The notes: generated by a model from the sequence alone, not told the origin. Counted from the first letter of the stretch, positions 26,301 to 36,873 are shown. The stretch is 64,000 bases of DNA from Pachypanchax playfairii (GCA_006937955.1 SSNP01000035.1:2958301-3022300); one strand, 5' to 3'. Numbers and translations are program-made.

Positions 26301-28326
26301 CGTTTCTGACTTGAAACGCTCTGATTGTTGTTCTGGTTATTCATTACTCATGTGATGACTGCAAATCTGTTTAGAATGATTTGAGACAATGTTCATTAAA
26401 ACTACATCCATTACCTCTATTACATTATACATTACCCAGCCCTAATAGCTGCAGTGTTCTGTCATTAGAAACGTATTAGGAAACCACATAATGAACATAG
26501 AAGGACAAATGTTTCTAAACAACCACTGAAATCAACATTAATGCTACGACTGAAAGCAAAGAGGATGTTTTCATTAAAAACAGACACAAGAACACAGTGA
26601 ATATGCTATAAAGTCTCCATTTGTTTTTTTCCTGTTTTGGAACATCAGTAAAATATCGATCCCTGGATTTCCAGGAGGCATCGTAGATTCTGTTTGTTTT
26701 GTCTATGGTAGAAACAGCTTATACTCGCAGTGTTCACTGTATCACAAGATAAGATCACAACACGCTGCTTTAACACTCACTTAAAACAAAAAACAAAACA
26801 AAAAACAGCTGATGACCCACATGTAGGAATGTATGTGGTAAATTTTCATCCTGGGACATGGTGAAAATACCCAACAAGATGTCAAAACAAACGCTGCAGC
26901 ATGTTCCCTTCAGTTATTTTAAAAGCATTATTCAATGTTATTAAACTTTACCTCTCTCATCACAACTGAATTTCTAGTTCCTCCACTGATGGATAAAATG
27001 TTATTATGATTCTGTGGCAGTAATAAATCTGTTGATAGGCTGTTGATAGAATACGTTTCAATGAATACTGATACGTTAACTCAAATATTTATTGGGCAGA
27101 TTTAGTAGAAATTAAATGAATATTACACATAAAGTCTGAGACTGTTCAACTTACCTTGCTCCAAGTATATCTTTTTTTGCCAAGCCAATTCCAGCAATGA
27201 CTTTCACTTTAAGGATTCTGGATTCATCCTGAATAAACAAAATAAAATATTTTTTATTACATAATTACTTTATGTATTAACAATAACACGTGCAGCTAAA
27301 AAATGTTTTTGCTCTGGCTTTCACATTCACCTGTATAAAACATCTAACATCCCCCTTCATCTTCTGCAGTCTTTTTTTTTAGCAAAAAAGTAAATAAACT
27401 TGTAAAATTCAACAAACAGGAACACTCTTCACAATCATATGAATAATAAGAGAAGAATATAAAACAATCTATACGGTTGTCATGCTGGTTTAAGTTTGAA
27501 AAATCACAATAAAGATATGTTTAAAAAATAATAATAAAACAATCTATAAGCTCTGCAGCCTAAAGATAACAGATAAAGCTCCGATGGCAGAAAAGAATAA
27601 AATGGACAGAAAATTAAAATTCTAACAAATTAATATGTAGCTACATGTGATATTGTTCAAACAACAGAGAAAATAAATATCTTCACAATAAAAGATATTA
27701 GTGGAAATCTGTAAGGTATGTACGCTACCTACACGTTTCCAATAGATCTCAATCAATCAATCAATCAATCAATCAATGCAAAACAACTGGAATCTGAATA
27801 TCTAACAATCTGGTGATGACGTCACATCCCGCAAGTGCTTGACACTTCTGTACATTTTCCCACATTAATCTTATTCCCGAGTTTTCCTGAAAAGGTTGTG
27901 AATAATCAGGATATTTCTCAGTCAAACACACACAACGGGTCACCTTTATGGTTTTATCAGAGGAAGTTAGGGGAACGAAAGAACTGAGAAAATAGCAAAT
28001 AGTTAACGCTGTAAGTTTGGTGTTTATGTGCTGTTAGCACGTAGGCGTTGACAGTCCAGCTGGTTTCCTGTTAAACAAACTAGCTGGGAAGTCGTTAGAG
28101 ATGATCAGTAACACCTTTTTTTCCCTCTAAATGTTGAAATAGTTGATACAAAACTTACCAAATCGTTATTAAACTAGTTAGTAAGTTGGCTAACAATCCA
28201 TTTATCTGTTACTAGTTAGCTAGCTGGCAAACAGCAGGGTCACGTGAGCAACCTCGTTAACGAACGCATAGTTTACTTTACCTCATCGGCTGAAAGTCCT
28301 CGGATCTCAAAAGGAATTGCGGCCAT
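5323..28326 (-). CDS. nedd4: nedd4: C2-WWx4-HECT E3 ubiquitin ligase, full-length C2 isoform
   Basis: HECT-type E3 ligase that ubiquitinates PY-motif membrane proteins. It has 29 coding exons (minus strand, 5' to 3'): 28326-28282, 27228-27155, 26177-26099, 25977-25939, 25776-25723, 14557-14507, 13883-13822, 13649-13547, 12357-12194, 12099-11982, 11652-11500, 11333-11250, 11028-10909, 10727-10509, 10229-10152, 10068-10014, 9934-9876, 9807-9742, 9663-9434, 8654-8533, 8452-8382, 8299-8204, 8123-8050, 7954-7894, 7798-7739, 7653-7546, 7471-7375, 6915-6843, 5425-5323. The frame closes at 905 aa, near the 900 aa of human NEDD4. Seen: a C2 domain (about 16-150) containing KVKVIAGIGLAKKDILGA; four WW domains, each starting PPGWE (about 190, 350, 425 and 482); and a HECT domain from about 560 with the catalytic motif RAHTCFNRLDLPPY (Cys about 872). 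FDGEKGLDYGG and VLEDSYRRI favour NEDD4 over NEDD4L. An N at 10614 falls in the exon before WW3. Confidence 0.95.
7212..7230. promoter_or_regulatory. CTCF-like motif in a nedd4 intron
   Basis: CATCACTAGGTGGCGCTCT resembles the CTCF core (CCACYAGGKGGCGCT). It lies between HECT exons. Motif match only. Confidence 0.25.
8987..9128. mobile_element. Degenerate palindromic hAT-type MITE in a nedd4 intron
   Basis: Inverted arms CCTGCAGGGCGACTAT (8988-9003) and ATAGTCGCCCTGAGG (9114-9128) flank a middle part containing AATCAGGTGTG and CATGCAGGATAGT. The same elements occur in the better-preserved palindromic element at 32612-32805, so this is probably an older copy of that family. Ends and target duplication are not resolved. 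Confidence 0.45.
12724..13471. mobile_element. Decayed non-autonomous DNA transposon (CAACCYCAATT-ended teleost family)
   Basis: The left end ACAACCTCAATTTTAAAAG and the right end CTTTTTGGGAATTGAGGTTG form imperfect terminal inverted repeats of the very common teleost element whose ends read TACAACCCCAATTCC. The interior (about 12810-13440) matches that family's body as I recall it, for example CCAGAACTGGAGAGCAGC near 13230. Only short decayed frames remain. It is likely Tc1/mariner-type with a TA target, but the superfamily is from memory. It sits between the WW1 exon and the last C2 exon of nedd4. Confidence 0.6.
16211..16743. mobile_element. Internally deleted hAT transposon with perfect 8-bp target duplication
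   Basis: The 8-bp target duplication GTTACAAT (16203-16210 and 16744-16751) flanks a 533-bp element with inverted ends TAGGGATGGTCCGATCC and TAGGGATGGCTCGATACC. An 8-bp duplication and this end type are diagnostic of hAT. Subterminal regions are full of GGATCGG/TATCGG motifs, as expected for transposase binding. It retains the 5' coding start of a ZBED-type transposase (16451-16645) joined directly to the 3' end. The intact duplication suggests a fairly recent insertion into the nedd4 intron. Confidence 0.85.
16451..16645 (+). pseudogene. N-terminal fragment of a hAT transposase (BED zinc finger)
   Basis: About 65 codons from an ATG, MSAVWSYFVLTEEKSKTAEC, carry a BED zinc finger: Cys20-x2-Cys23, then His45 and His49/50 in NLIKHLKKHH. 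BED fingers bind transposon ends in hAT transposases. The frame then runs into the element's 3' terminal repeats, so the whole catalytic part is missing and the product cannot transpose. Whether a truncated BED-only peptide is made is unknown. Confidence 0.75.
17480..17545 (-). repeat. Fragment of a common teleost interspersed repeat
   Basis: GATGGACTGGTGACCTGTCCAGGG-type sequence followed by CCCCGCCTTCTCCCCC. It matches, in inverse orientation, the repeat at 30167-30292 and 35263-35355 (a sequence found throughout fish genomes). Confidence 0.55.
18408..18959. mobile_element. MITE with TTAA target duplication
   Basis: Perfect 18-bp inverted ends AGCTATAGTGCGTAACTT and AAGTTACGCACTATAGCT are flanked on both sides by TTAA (18404-18407 and 18960-18963). 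TTAA targets are used by piggyBac and Kolobok elements. The internal 552 bp is non-coding and includes a C-rich run near 18490 and GCGCGCCAGCGCGGG. Ends of this type are common in teleosts. It is inserted in the large nedd4 intron. Confidence 0.8.
19910..21190 (-). CDS. nedd4: nedd4 alternative first exon (long N-terminal isoform lacking most of C2)
   Basis: A single 1281-nt open exon of 427 codons lies inside the 11-kb intron between C2 exons 25776-25723 and 14557-14507. It starts with an ATG at 21190 (MACQLRLHFASRRSNTDPL) and ends in frame at an AAG|GTGAGT donor (GT at 19908-19909). Its phase 0 end matches the phase 0 start of 14557-14507 (TRDDFLGQVDVP). Human NEDD4 isoform 1 begins with a very similar stretch and joins at the same residue, so this is an alternative promoter and first exon, not a separate gene. 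The product would be about 1235 aa: Ser-rich and probably disordered, then the last third of C2, four WW domains and HECT. RRCSSL (about 166), YRSTSAC (about 323) and QRSFSL (about 363) are basophilic-kinase-like motifs with counterparts in the human isoform as I recall it. Confidence 0.85.
22600..22830. repeat. Degenerate teleost interspersed repeat (ends in a GATTCGAACC box)
   Basis: Starts with AAATGGCGTGTACTTCTATAG and AAGTGCTTCACGC and ends with GGGATTCGAACCAGTGAACC. These blocks occur in order in a common fish repeat (AAATGGCxTGTATTTGTATAG ... AAAGCGCTTTACA ... GGGATTCGAACC). The GATTCGAACC block resembles a tRNA-like B box. Class not certain. Confidence 0.5.
23257..23270. promoter_or_regulatory. 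Perfect RFX X-box motif in the nedd4 intron
   Basis: GTAACCATGGCAAC fits the RFX consensus GTNRCCATGGYAAC at every position. It lies 2.1 kb upstream of the alternative first exon. Motif match only. Confidence 0.4.
27749..27777. repeat. (AATC)n tetranucleotide microsatellite
   Basis: About seven uninterrupted AATC units in nedd4 intron 1 of the full-C2 transcript. Confidence 0.9.
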
Positions 28327-28600
28327 AATGTAAATCCTCACGGCTATTCCTCACAAACAGCGACAGAAAGACGAAGACTGTCTCCTGAAAACTCTTCTGG
28401 TGTCCCGCCTTTACGACAGTCCCCCTCCGTGTGTTAAGAGACTGACTGAGAGGCTGTGGCATCGTCGTCACTCACAGCACCCATCCTCTTCATTCTACTC
28501 CTCCTCCTCCTCTTCCTCGTTCTTCGGTCGCTGCTACAACCCGAGGGAACCCAGAGGAAAACAACTGAAAGCCCTGCTGAGGATGACTTTATCCTTGAAG
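28327..28600 (-). promoter_or_regulatory. nedd4: Promoter and 5' UTR region of the full-C2 nedd4 transcript
   Basis: Sequence above the ATG at 28326 is GC-richer than its surroundings and rich in CCTCCT runs (28496-28520), typical of a TATA-less vertebrate promoter. No TATA box is seen. The exact start site cannot be read from sequence. Confidence 0.4.
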
Positions 28601-30166
28601 TAGACAAAACACTTTAAAAATCCTAAATAATATTGATAAGTATATAATCAAAGTGAATGTCACCAATAAAATATGTTATTATAGACTGTTAGGATTCATT
28701 TTTACCCTTTATTCTTATTAAAAGTGACATTTCACACATATTTGGCCAAAACATACAGTAAATGTTGACTTAAACAGAAACCAAGACTGTGAAATTACTT
28801 TACAGCTTGGTGTGATTTAAGCAAACAAAACTACAATAAAAAGAATAAACTTAAGTTAAAAAGATTAAATAAGTTAATAAGGTGATTCTTACCTGGTTTT
28901 CTTGAGGAATACAAGAATTTTAATCAAATCAAATGTCAGTTAATTTACTCACACAAAACAGATCCGAATATAAAAATCTCTTTAAACTTTTATTCAAATT
29001 ATTTAGAAATTTTGCTTCATTGGAAGCCTAGAAGAGTCTCTTTATTTTTAATTTTCTTCTTTCATGAACTGAAGCCTTAAAAAAAATCTTGTGTTGTAAA
29101 GCTTCACTCCCGAGAGTAAAACAATCATACATTACTGATGCACTGTAAAAGTTTTCCACCATCCTATCTTGCGATTTTTTTACAACACTTTTGTGTTTAT
29201 CAAAACACTAACTCTTTGTCCTTGCTATATAGAACAATTATGTTTATGATGTGAGATACTGGTCCTGGTTTCTGGTCTGTGACTGTGTCCATTCCTTTTT
29301 CAGCTTCCTGTTTTCATGCCTCTGTTTTATTGCAACATTTCCTTTCCTCCTGCTCATGTTAGCGATTTGCCAGATAACACGACCCATTTAAAACAAACAA
29401 CTGATTATTCATGGAACGTCACTTTGAAGATGCTTTCAGAGTCACATCACTTACAGGAAGTGGCTCATGCAACCAGAATGTAAACACAAGTTTTTCTATT
29501 ATGTTAGATTAACTTTGATTTCTTTTAAATTATTTAAATGTGCAAGTTAAATTCCAAACTGTGAACCCAAAAATGTTTTTGACCAGATTTTGCTTTTTCA
29601 GGATGGTTTTAGTTTAATGTATATTTACAAATATCATGTCAACATAAAATTGACTTTAAAATTGTTTAAATCCTCTAATATTAATAATATTAGTTAATTT
29701 TTAGCTCCGCAAAACACATTTTAATGTAAATAGTGGGATTATAAGTAATGACATAATAAACTTATTATTGCTGTTGTATTTGGAGCTGCTCCTCAATCAC
29801 TTCCAAGACTAAACAATTTGATATGTAACATTTAGAAATTATCATTGAACACTGAGTGCAGACATATTGGGTTTACCATGTTAAATAAGTAAAGAAGATG
29901 TAAAAGATTACTAAGGTTCCTAATTTCAAAACATGTAAAAATCTATTTGTTTTCCAATGAATCTACTCAAGTGCATTTACATTGACCTTGTTTAAAACAT
30001 TGAACATTGTTCTTTTTTATACAAATTAAAGTTGTCAAAATGAGGAAACATGCCACTACATCTATATGAGATGCTGTGAATGAAAAATATATAGAACTAC
30101 ATAAGTTCAGTTTCTGCAGGAAATACAGTATGAATGCTGAGAGCTGATGTAGCTAAATGAACCAGC

Positions 30167-30292
30167 CATCCATTTTCTGAACCTGCTTATTCCTGTTCAG
30201 GGTCGCAGGGAGCTGTTGCCTATCTCTAGCTTGCTTTGGATGAAAGGCAGGGGACACCCTGGACAGGTTGCCAGTCCATCGCAGGGCCTGAA
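30167..30292 (+). repeat. Common teleost interspersed repeat
   Basis: Begins CATCCATTTTCTGAACCTGC, includes TTCCTGTTCAGGGTCGCAGG, and ends CCAGTCCATCGCAGGGCC. This sequence is dispersed through teleost genomes. Shorter or inverted copies lie at 17480 and 35263 in this window. Confidence 0.7.
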
Positions 30293-31289
30293 TGAACCTG
30301 TTAAATGAAATAAATTAAGCTGAAAAGGGTGAAAGTAGCTGAAATAATTGGTTTAAGTCTGCCAAAGATGCTTAAGAAGATCTGAAGTTTGCAAGAAACC
30401 TAACTGACAAAGGTGCAAAAAGTTAAATATTACAAAAGTTTAAAAGTTACAAAAAGTCATACCTGTAATGACTTGAATGAGTGAAATGTTTTGAGGTACA
30501 ATTTGTTGAAATAGCACAAAAGCTGTAGAAGACAAAGCGAGCTAACTCACTTTGTGTAAACCGGTTCAAGTACACACCCTTAAGGCACGCCACAAGCCAG
30601 AGACACTAAGAGAAGCTACTGTAATTAGCAGCTACTTCAAACTTTTGGTTAGATAAAGGAAAACCACTTAGAGCAAGAGCAGATTTTTAAACCTAATGAA
30701 TGTTGCACATTGACTCTATCAAAGGCTGCAGAAGGCTCAGGGAAATCTAATGAAATGTAATATTATATGATATAATATGATATGTGCAATATTACTGTAA
30801 TACTATGATGTTTTCTTAGTTTAAATGCTTTATACTGTGAAAAGACTGTCATAAGATGGAAGGCTATGGAAAAAGCAGTTAGTTATAGATTAAAAAAATA
30901 ATAATTTTAACACATGCATGTGGGATTCTGAGTCCTGTGGATCCCATAGACTAAGTGGTTGGGAAACTATTGATCAGATTTCCCTGGAAAGCTTCTTAGC
31001 AAATGAGTCAGACAACTTCTGGAACAATATGAAGAGAAATTACATGGAAAAAAAAGCCAGTTGTGATAAGTCCGGATCAGCACACACTTTTAATGAGAAG
31101 ATGTAAAACTAGTTTCCTTGTTAGTTTCGTAATACACCCACACGATGAGTGATAATCTGATTAACATGACCAACATGTTTAAAGCCCAGATGCTTTAGGT
31201 TTTATCATACAGTTCATTTCTTTATATCATAATAATAATCTTCTAGAAGAAGAAGATGTGGATGCAGAGCAGGAGCACAGTGAAGAGAG

Positions 31290-32250
31290 AGAAAGAGGAA
31301 GTTTAAACCTTCACTTCCATCAGTCATACTGACAAATGTGAGATCTCTTTGCTAACAAAATGAATGAACTTGAAGCTCTGCTGAAGACCCAGCCAGAGTA
31401 TCAGGAATGCAGCATCATGTGTTTTACTGAGACGCGGCTAAAGGAACATATCCTGGACTCCAATGTGTCTCTGTCTGGCTTTCAAACAATACGGGCAGAC
31501 AGAGATTTGGAGATTTGAAGAGGAGCTGCAAAAGAAGAGGAGTTTGTCAGCTGATCACATCTGCAGTCACCTGTTGGGGAAGCAGCATCAGAGCTGGTGA
31601 CATGAAGAGGCTGAACAGATGGATAAGGAGGACTGATTCTGTCCTGGAGACTGAACTGGAGTCTCTTGAGTTGACTGTCCAAAGGAGGATGAAGAACATG
31701 ATGGAAAACCCTCATCATCCTCTTCAGAACACAGTAACTCAACAACAGAGTGTCTTCAGTCAGAAGATTCTTCATAATCCGCTGCATCACAGACCGCTAC
31801 AGGAGATCATTCCTGTCCACACCTAGAACCCTCTACAGGAGATCCTTCCTGTCCACACCTAGAACCCTCTAGAGGAGATCCTTCCTGTCCACACCTAGAA
31901 CCCTCTAGAGGAGATCCTTCCTGTCCACACCTAGAACCCTCTAGAAGAGATCCTTCCTGTCCACACCTAGAACCCTCTAGAGGAGATCCTTCCTGTCCAC
32001 ACCTAGAACCCTCTAGAGGAGATCCTTCCTGTCCACACCTAGAACCCTCTAGAAGAGATCCTTCCTGTCCACACCTAGAACCCTCTAGAAGAGATCCTTC
32101 CTGTCCACACCTAGAACCCTCTAGAGGAGATCCTTCCTGTCCACAGCTAGAACTCTCTATGGCTCCCTGAAAAAGAACTGAGCTACAACAACACTTGAAT
32201 TTCCCTTCGGGGATTAATAAAGTATTTTTGATTTGATTTGATTTGATTAA
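31290..32250 (+). mobile_element. Internally deleted L2/Rex-like LINE remnant
   Basis: Two ends of one LINE ORF2 are joined. 31300-31500 encodes the start of an AP endonuclease domain, with LPSVILTNVRSL then a frameshift, then QPEYQECSIMCFTETRL and SGFQTIRADRD. 31565-31830 encodes the C-terminal end of ORF2, with DMKRLNRWIRRTDSVLE, HPLQNTV and DRYRRSFLSTPRTL. The reverse transcriptase core is missing. After the tandem array the C-terminus ends GSLKKN-stop, and the 3' tail TTGAATTTCCCTTCGGGGAT with AATAAAG and a (TTTGA)n end is that of fish L2-group LINEs. Clade assignment (L2 versus Rex1) is uncertain. Confidence 0.8.
31798..32160. repeat. 36-bp minisatellite inside the LINE tail (about ten copies)
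   Basis: About ten head-to-tail copies of a 36-bp unit containing AGGAGATCCTTCCTGTCCAC and ACCTAGAACCCTCT. Units differ at one or two positions. In the LINE frame each unit reads RRSFLSTPRTL plus Tyr or stop: the first junction keeps TAC (Tyr), while later ones have TAG. The array therefore grew from the C-terminal coding motif of the LINE, mostly after a nonsense change. A long open frame on the opposite strand is a by-product of the unit length being a multiple of three. Confidence 0.9.
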
Positions 32251-32611
32251 TAAGCTGGAGAGTAAAACTCTGATGGCCTTGTCATGGTGCTGGTGATTCA
32301 AACAGGGGTTTAATTCAGCAGAAACATGAATGGCAGTCTGGTGGAAAAAGGCAGCGGCCACTTCACCTGTCAACAGTCATCCATCAGTTTCCATCTGGGT
32401 TGGTGTTTACGGGTGTCCTGGTGCACAGACACTGACAGAGGTCACGCTTCGTACATCTGTGAGGTTGGAGCTTCAGCACACGTTCAATCATTGTTAGAAC
32501 ACCAGCAGCCCTCAGTTGTTACTGTTGTTTAGAAAGCAAAGCTTTTTTTCCATAAAACACAAATCAGTAAAGGGCACTGAAGACCAAAATATTACCTGCA
32601 GCACCTGGAAG

Positions 32612-32805
32612 CAGGGGTGTCAAACTCCAGGCCTCGAGGGCCACTATCCTGCATGTTTTAGATGTTTCTCTGTTTCTACAAACCTGATTCAAATCCTGCA
32701 GAAGTTTGTTAATGATCCATTCATCTGAATCAGGTGTGTAGAAGCAGAGAAACATGGGAAACATGTAGGATAGTGGCCCTCGAGGCCTGGAGTTTGACAC
32801 CTGTG
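32612..32805. mobile_element. Palindromic hAT-type MITE
   Basis: Begins CAGGGGTGTCAAACTCCAGG and ends with the near-exact inverse CCTGGAGTTTGACACCTGTG. Long inner arms (GGCCTCGAGGGCCACTATCC and its inverse) could fold the whole 194 bp into a hairpin. These ends are those of hAT MITEs common in fish. No intact 8-bp duplication is visible at these boundaries. Confidence 0.7.
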
Positions 32806-33386
32806 GTTTAAACGGATTAAAGAGGATTAGTTTGCAAGTTTGCATGTTTATGTGTCAGCATGTGACAATGACATCATTGTATGTCCCAACAATTTATTTG
32901 GGAATCCTTTTATGTTTCTTTATGTCATGCACAGACTGGCTTGTTCAGTTTCAGTTGGCAGACTTAAAAAAAGGAGTAATATGCATGGACATTTTTCACC
33001 TACATAATTTCTGACAAAAATTATGTACATTAGATTAAATGAAACTTTACTGAAACTCAGCTGAGATGTGAAATTATTTTAATACCTGGACAAGCTTCTT
33101 TTTAAAGCCCTAACGAGAAATTTTAAGAGAAGCTGGAGCGTGTTGCAGAACACTAACTTTGTTTGACTTATTTTAGACAATGTCATTTAATCATTTATTA
33201 CCCATCATTATCAAACATCAGAGACAGCTAACAAAGATTTTACATCACATACATGAAAGATATTAATAGTTTTTTATCAACATGGAAATTGTATTTAATG
33301 GTCTTTAAAAATAAATATATGGATCCAATTAGTTTGAGTGGTAGTTTCTAGGTTAATGTATACTGGAAATTGTTTTAGTACTTTAA

Positions 33387-33817
33387 GAGCCACTCCGATC
33401 ATCTTTTGAGCTATTTTAAAGTGTCTCAGTGGTCTTTAAATTAAGATTATGGTGTTTTTACTCAAAATCACAAAACCTGTGCCATTTTCTAGGATGTAGT
33501 TTCTGCACAGCGGCAGTAGCTCATTAGTAGTTCGCCTCTGCGCTGTGGGCGGAACCGTGGAGGATCCCCCCCCCCCCGCCCATTTCTGAGAGCTCTCTGT
33601 TTATGCTAGCACTACCGCTAGTTTACAGCTAGCGGAGCAGGAGCTCGTGGCCCACCCAGTGGAGTTTCTACATCACAAATCCAGTGTTTTTTAGTCTGCA
33701 TTTTTGCACTGCTGCTAATTCACAGCAATTTGAATTAAGGTATGTCCTCTAGCATCAGAAAAATACCACAAGAACATGTCAACAACATGAAAAACAAGAT
33801 TTTCATCAGAGTGGGTC
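33387..33817. mobile_element. Probable TTAA-type MITE
   Basis: The left end GAGCCACTCCGATCATC and the right end GATTTTCATCAGAGTGGGTC are imperfect inverse copies (GASCCACTCYGAT). The left side is preceded by TTAA, the right followed by TATA (decayed TTAA). The interior carries a C13 run near 33570 and a CTAGCGGTAG-like palindrome. Ends of this type are frequent in fish. Boundaries are approximate. Confidence 0.5.
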
Positions 33818-33906
33818 TATAAGGGTTCAGGAAAGAAATAAGATGTAGATCAAGGACAATCTCTTAATTTTTATTGAAATGGAGGGGGCGGGGCTTAAAA
33901 AGGCAG

Positions 33907-33925
33907 CCAGCCAGTAGAGGGTGCT
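33907..33925. promoter_or_regulatory. CTCF-like motif between nedd4 and rfx7
   Basis: CAGCCAGTAGAGGGTGCTG is close to the CTCF core CCASYAGRKGGCRC. It lies about 100 bp beyond the rfx7 poly(A) signal, between two transcription units. Motif match only. Confidence 0.35.
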
Positions 33926-34031
33926 GTTTCTGTTTCAACTTCCGCATTACGTTTCCATATCCAGTTATATAGAGTCTGATTTATACATAAATAAATAATG
34001 AAAACTGACTTCAGTTGTGTACTTAAAAATG

Positions 34032-34037
34032 TTTATT
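34032..34037 (-). terminator. rfx7: Poly(A) signal of rfx7
   Basis: AATAAA on the minus strand, giving rfx7 a 3' UTR of about 2.85 kb (36873 to roughly 34015). The UTR is AT-rich and includes a repeat fragment at 35263-35355. Other signals within it could be used. Confidence 0.45.
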
Positions 34038-35262
34038 AGTTTAAAAAGTATTTTAAAAACTGTATCAACAAGCACTTCCTCTTATAAAAGCAACTGCTAA
34101 ATTGCAAAAAAAGTCACAGCAACATGATTAAAGTGGTAAAAATGCTCTGCAGCTTTAAACCATTTACAAGAGGAAGGGTAAAATTCTTCAGTAAACAAAC
34201 ACACGGACACACAGATTAAACATTGCAACAAAGAGAACATGGTAAAAGAAAAAATATACATTTAAAAAGCTTGTCAATGTTCAATTATAACTTTGCCTTC
34301 AAATTATTAAAAGCTACAATTCAGAAGTCAATTTTTGCTGTTAAAAGTAAACTGCCTGATTCTATGTACTGCATTTGTAATGTATCCAGACATTAATCTT
34401 AAAGCAGATTTATTATAGTGCCATCTTCACATTTTAAAACAAGTGCAAATGTTTATTTACCTTTTTTTTTTTGCCATCATTCATTTCTGAATCCAACAAA
34501 TACAGTTATGATTTACCTCATGTTGACTGGACAGATACTGTAACAACATGTTAAAAATCAAGTGCCAATATACCATGACACAACAAATAAATGCCTGAAA
34601 CATCAGTGCAGGTTTATTACTGTGAATACACGAGGTTACATGGGATTTAATGCTACATATTTTATACAAACACACTGTAAATAAACAGTAAAACAAACAA
34701 AAAAAAGCATTAAACTTCCAGGCTGCACAACAAATCCAACTGTACAGGGTGGGATCAGAAAACAAAGCTAAGAAACAATTTATCAATAACTTAGTGTTTT
34801 TTCCCCTATATAAAAACATGTACCTGCTGTTTTACCAAAAACATCAACAATAGTAAACAAAGATCATGTTTTCACAACAGTTTTAGAGACAAGTGTCTTT
34901 CTAGCACTCTCATCAGCTCTTCTTCACATGACAAAGTGCACTAAAGGTCTTCCAGCTGTTATCAAACACTCGCAGTTCGTACAGCACAGTAAAAAGAGGT
35001 TAATTACATTAGTGATCATAGTGCATGTTGCTGTAGGTTAGATCTTTGGCATGGACATAAGGCTTAGAAACTAGAAGCCCTCTAAAAGCATCAGGATTTG
35101 TTCTGCTCTGCATCAGAGTAAAGCCAAACTTTCACATTGAAGCGACTGCTCAGGATGGGAAGAAAGACCGTAACCTCAAAGGTCAAACACAGTGTAATTC
35201 ATAACAGATTGTCAGTGCTGTATAATTGGTATTATTTACGTCCCCCACACACACCATTCATC

Positions 35263-35355
35263 CATCTTCTATACCTGTTCCTGTTCAGGGCAGCTGGTGT
35301 CTGTCTCCAGCCGTGATTGGACGAGAGGCAGCGTTACACCCTGGACAGATTCCCA
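35263..35355 (+). repeat. Interspersed repeat fragment in the rfx7 3' UTR
   Basis: CATCCATCTTCTATACCTG, then TTCCTGTTCAGGGCAGCTGG and TTACACCCTGGACAGATTCC. It is a diverged copy of the 30167-30292 repeat. Confidence 0.6.
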
Positions 35356-36873
35356 TCAAATTAAATAAATGCACAACTTTTCAAACATTAATATGTTTGT
35401 TGGATCCTTCTGAGTCTTGATTGCTGCACATATTCACAGTGGTTTTGTTTCAGTAAGCTTACAATGTCAATAATTTGACTTCCATTAACCTTTTTAATAA
35501 TGGAAGAGCTTGATTGTAATATAAAGACTTCTGAAGCAGATTCCAAAGATTCTCATAAGTGTTAACGGACTTGTTATTGAACAGAGAATCCCAGCAGCTT
35601 TTTTTTTCTGTCACCTCGTATGAGCTGGTTTCCAAAACAGCCATCTCATATTAGCTGCTAACTGCATCAGCCTCGGTTAAATCACTTGCTGCAAACTGAA
35701 ACATGATCGTCACTGCAGTGTTTCTCCAGTAGAAATGCTCCCATCAATCAGATAAGTTAAACTCAGGTTTGTCTTTGGCTGGGCAGTGCAATAATCTGAG
35801 TGCAATAATCTAAAATCATTTAGCATTTTGACAGGAAACGGCTAAATTTACATAAAAATGGCTTTCATTGTAGAATTCTTTATTGATAAGTGCAGGATTC
35901 CCTTTTTTTGGAGGCGTTACTTGATAAACAGTGTCATTTTAAACATTTTACAACACTTCAATGTGGTTAAATCCTCATCCAAGATACAACAATCACACAA
36001 CTATCATTATCACCTTAAATGCTCAGAGGATATTTAAAGCTATTTGTAGGACAGACGTCGTTCATTTTATATCTCATAATGACTTTTTAATTTAAAGTAC
36101 TGCAGTTACATAAAACTTAGTTTTGAGGGATTTCTCAGTGCCTTTGCTTCAGTAAAAAAAAAAGCCAAAAATGTGCATAAAGAGGTCGAATTATATTATT
36201 GCATCGTCTACATAAAATGTTTGACGATAGATTCAATTGGCTGCAAGAAAAAAATACAGCTGTTCAAAAAATTGGAATAAAATATTAGAACCGGTTTACT
36301 TTACTCCTCAGATGCTTTTATCAGACGATTTTATATATTCCATATATGAATAAATAAGTAGATACAACATTATGTCAAATGTTTTAATATATTATGATAC
36401 CAAGAATATATTAAATAGATTTGCATGGATGATTTTGGTTTCATTATTACGTGATGAGTCAATAACTTGTTTATTTTTACACAAGCTGTTAGTTTTGTTA
36501 ATATCAAATGGAAACGTATATTTTTACAGTTTTCCATGTTAATTTTCCTAAAACTACATGGCGCACACTCTTAACTATAATATTAGTTCTATATTTAATA
36601 TAGTTGGATTTTTAGTTTGCAGTTACCAAGTTTTACACGTCATGATATTATTATGTTATATATTAAGTTTGGGATGAAGTCTTTCTATCTTAAAGGACAA
36701 TGACCAGCATTTTACTCAGTGTTGCAGCCTGATGTCAGTAATTTCAGCCTGGCACTTGAAATTGGACGAACCTTCATGTGTCCAGTGTTTATACAGTATA
36801 AATGTCAGGAAATAAATAAAACACACACCTACCACAGATCGACATGTTCAACATGACGGGAAAACGAAGGCTG

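Larger units (their letters stand above)
28601..34010. other. Intergenic region between nedd4 and rfx7
   Basis: 5.4 kb without a supported host gene. 28.6-30.1 kb is plain AT-rich DNA. Then follow an interspersed repeat (30167-30292), a LINE remnant with minisatellite (31290-32250), a palindromic hAT MITE (32612-32805) and a TTAA-type MITE (33387-33817). Open frames here belong to these repeats. Confidence 0.65.

Noticed and set aside
5323..28326. nedd4l instead of nedd4
   Set aside because: FDGEKGLDYGG, VLEDSYRRI, the alternative first exon and the neighbours all fit NEDD4.
30710..30760. LINE reverse transcriptase trace (minus strand SAAFDRVN)
   Set aside because: Only eight residues and no flanking support; may be chance.
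31807..32373. 188-codon frame on the minus strand with repeated EGSRCGQ units
   Set aside because: Product of the 36-bp minisatellite read backwards; a unit divisible by three stays open by default.
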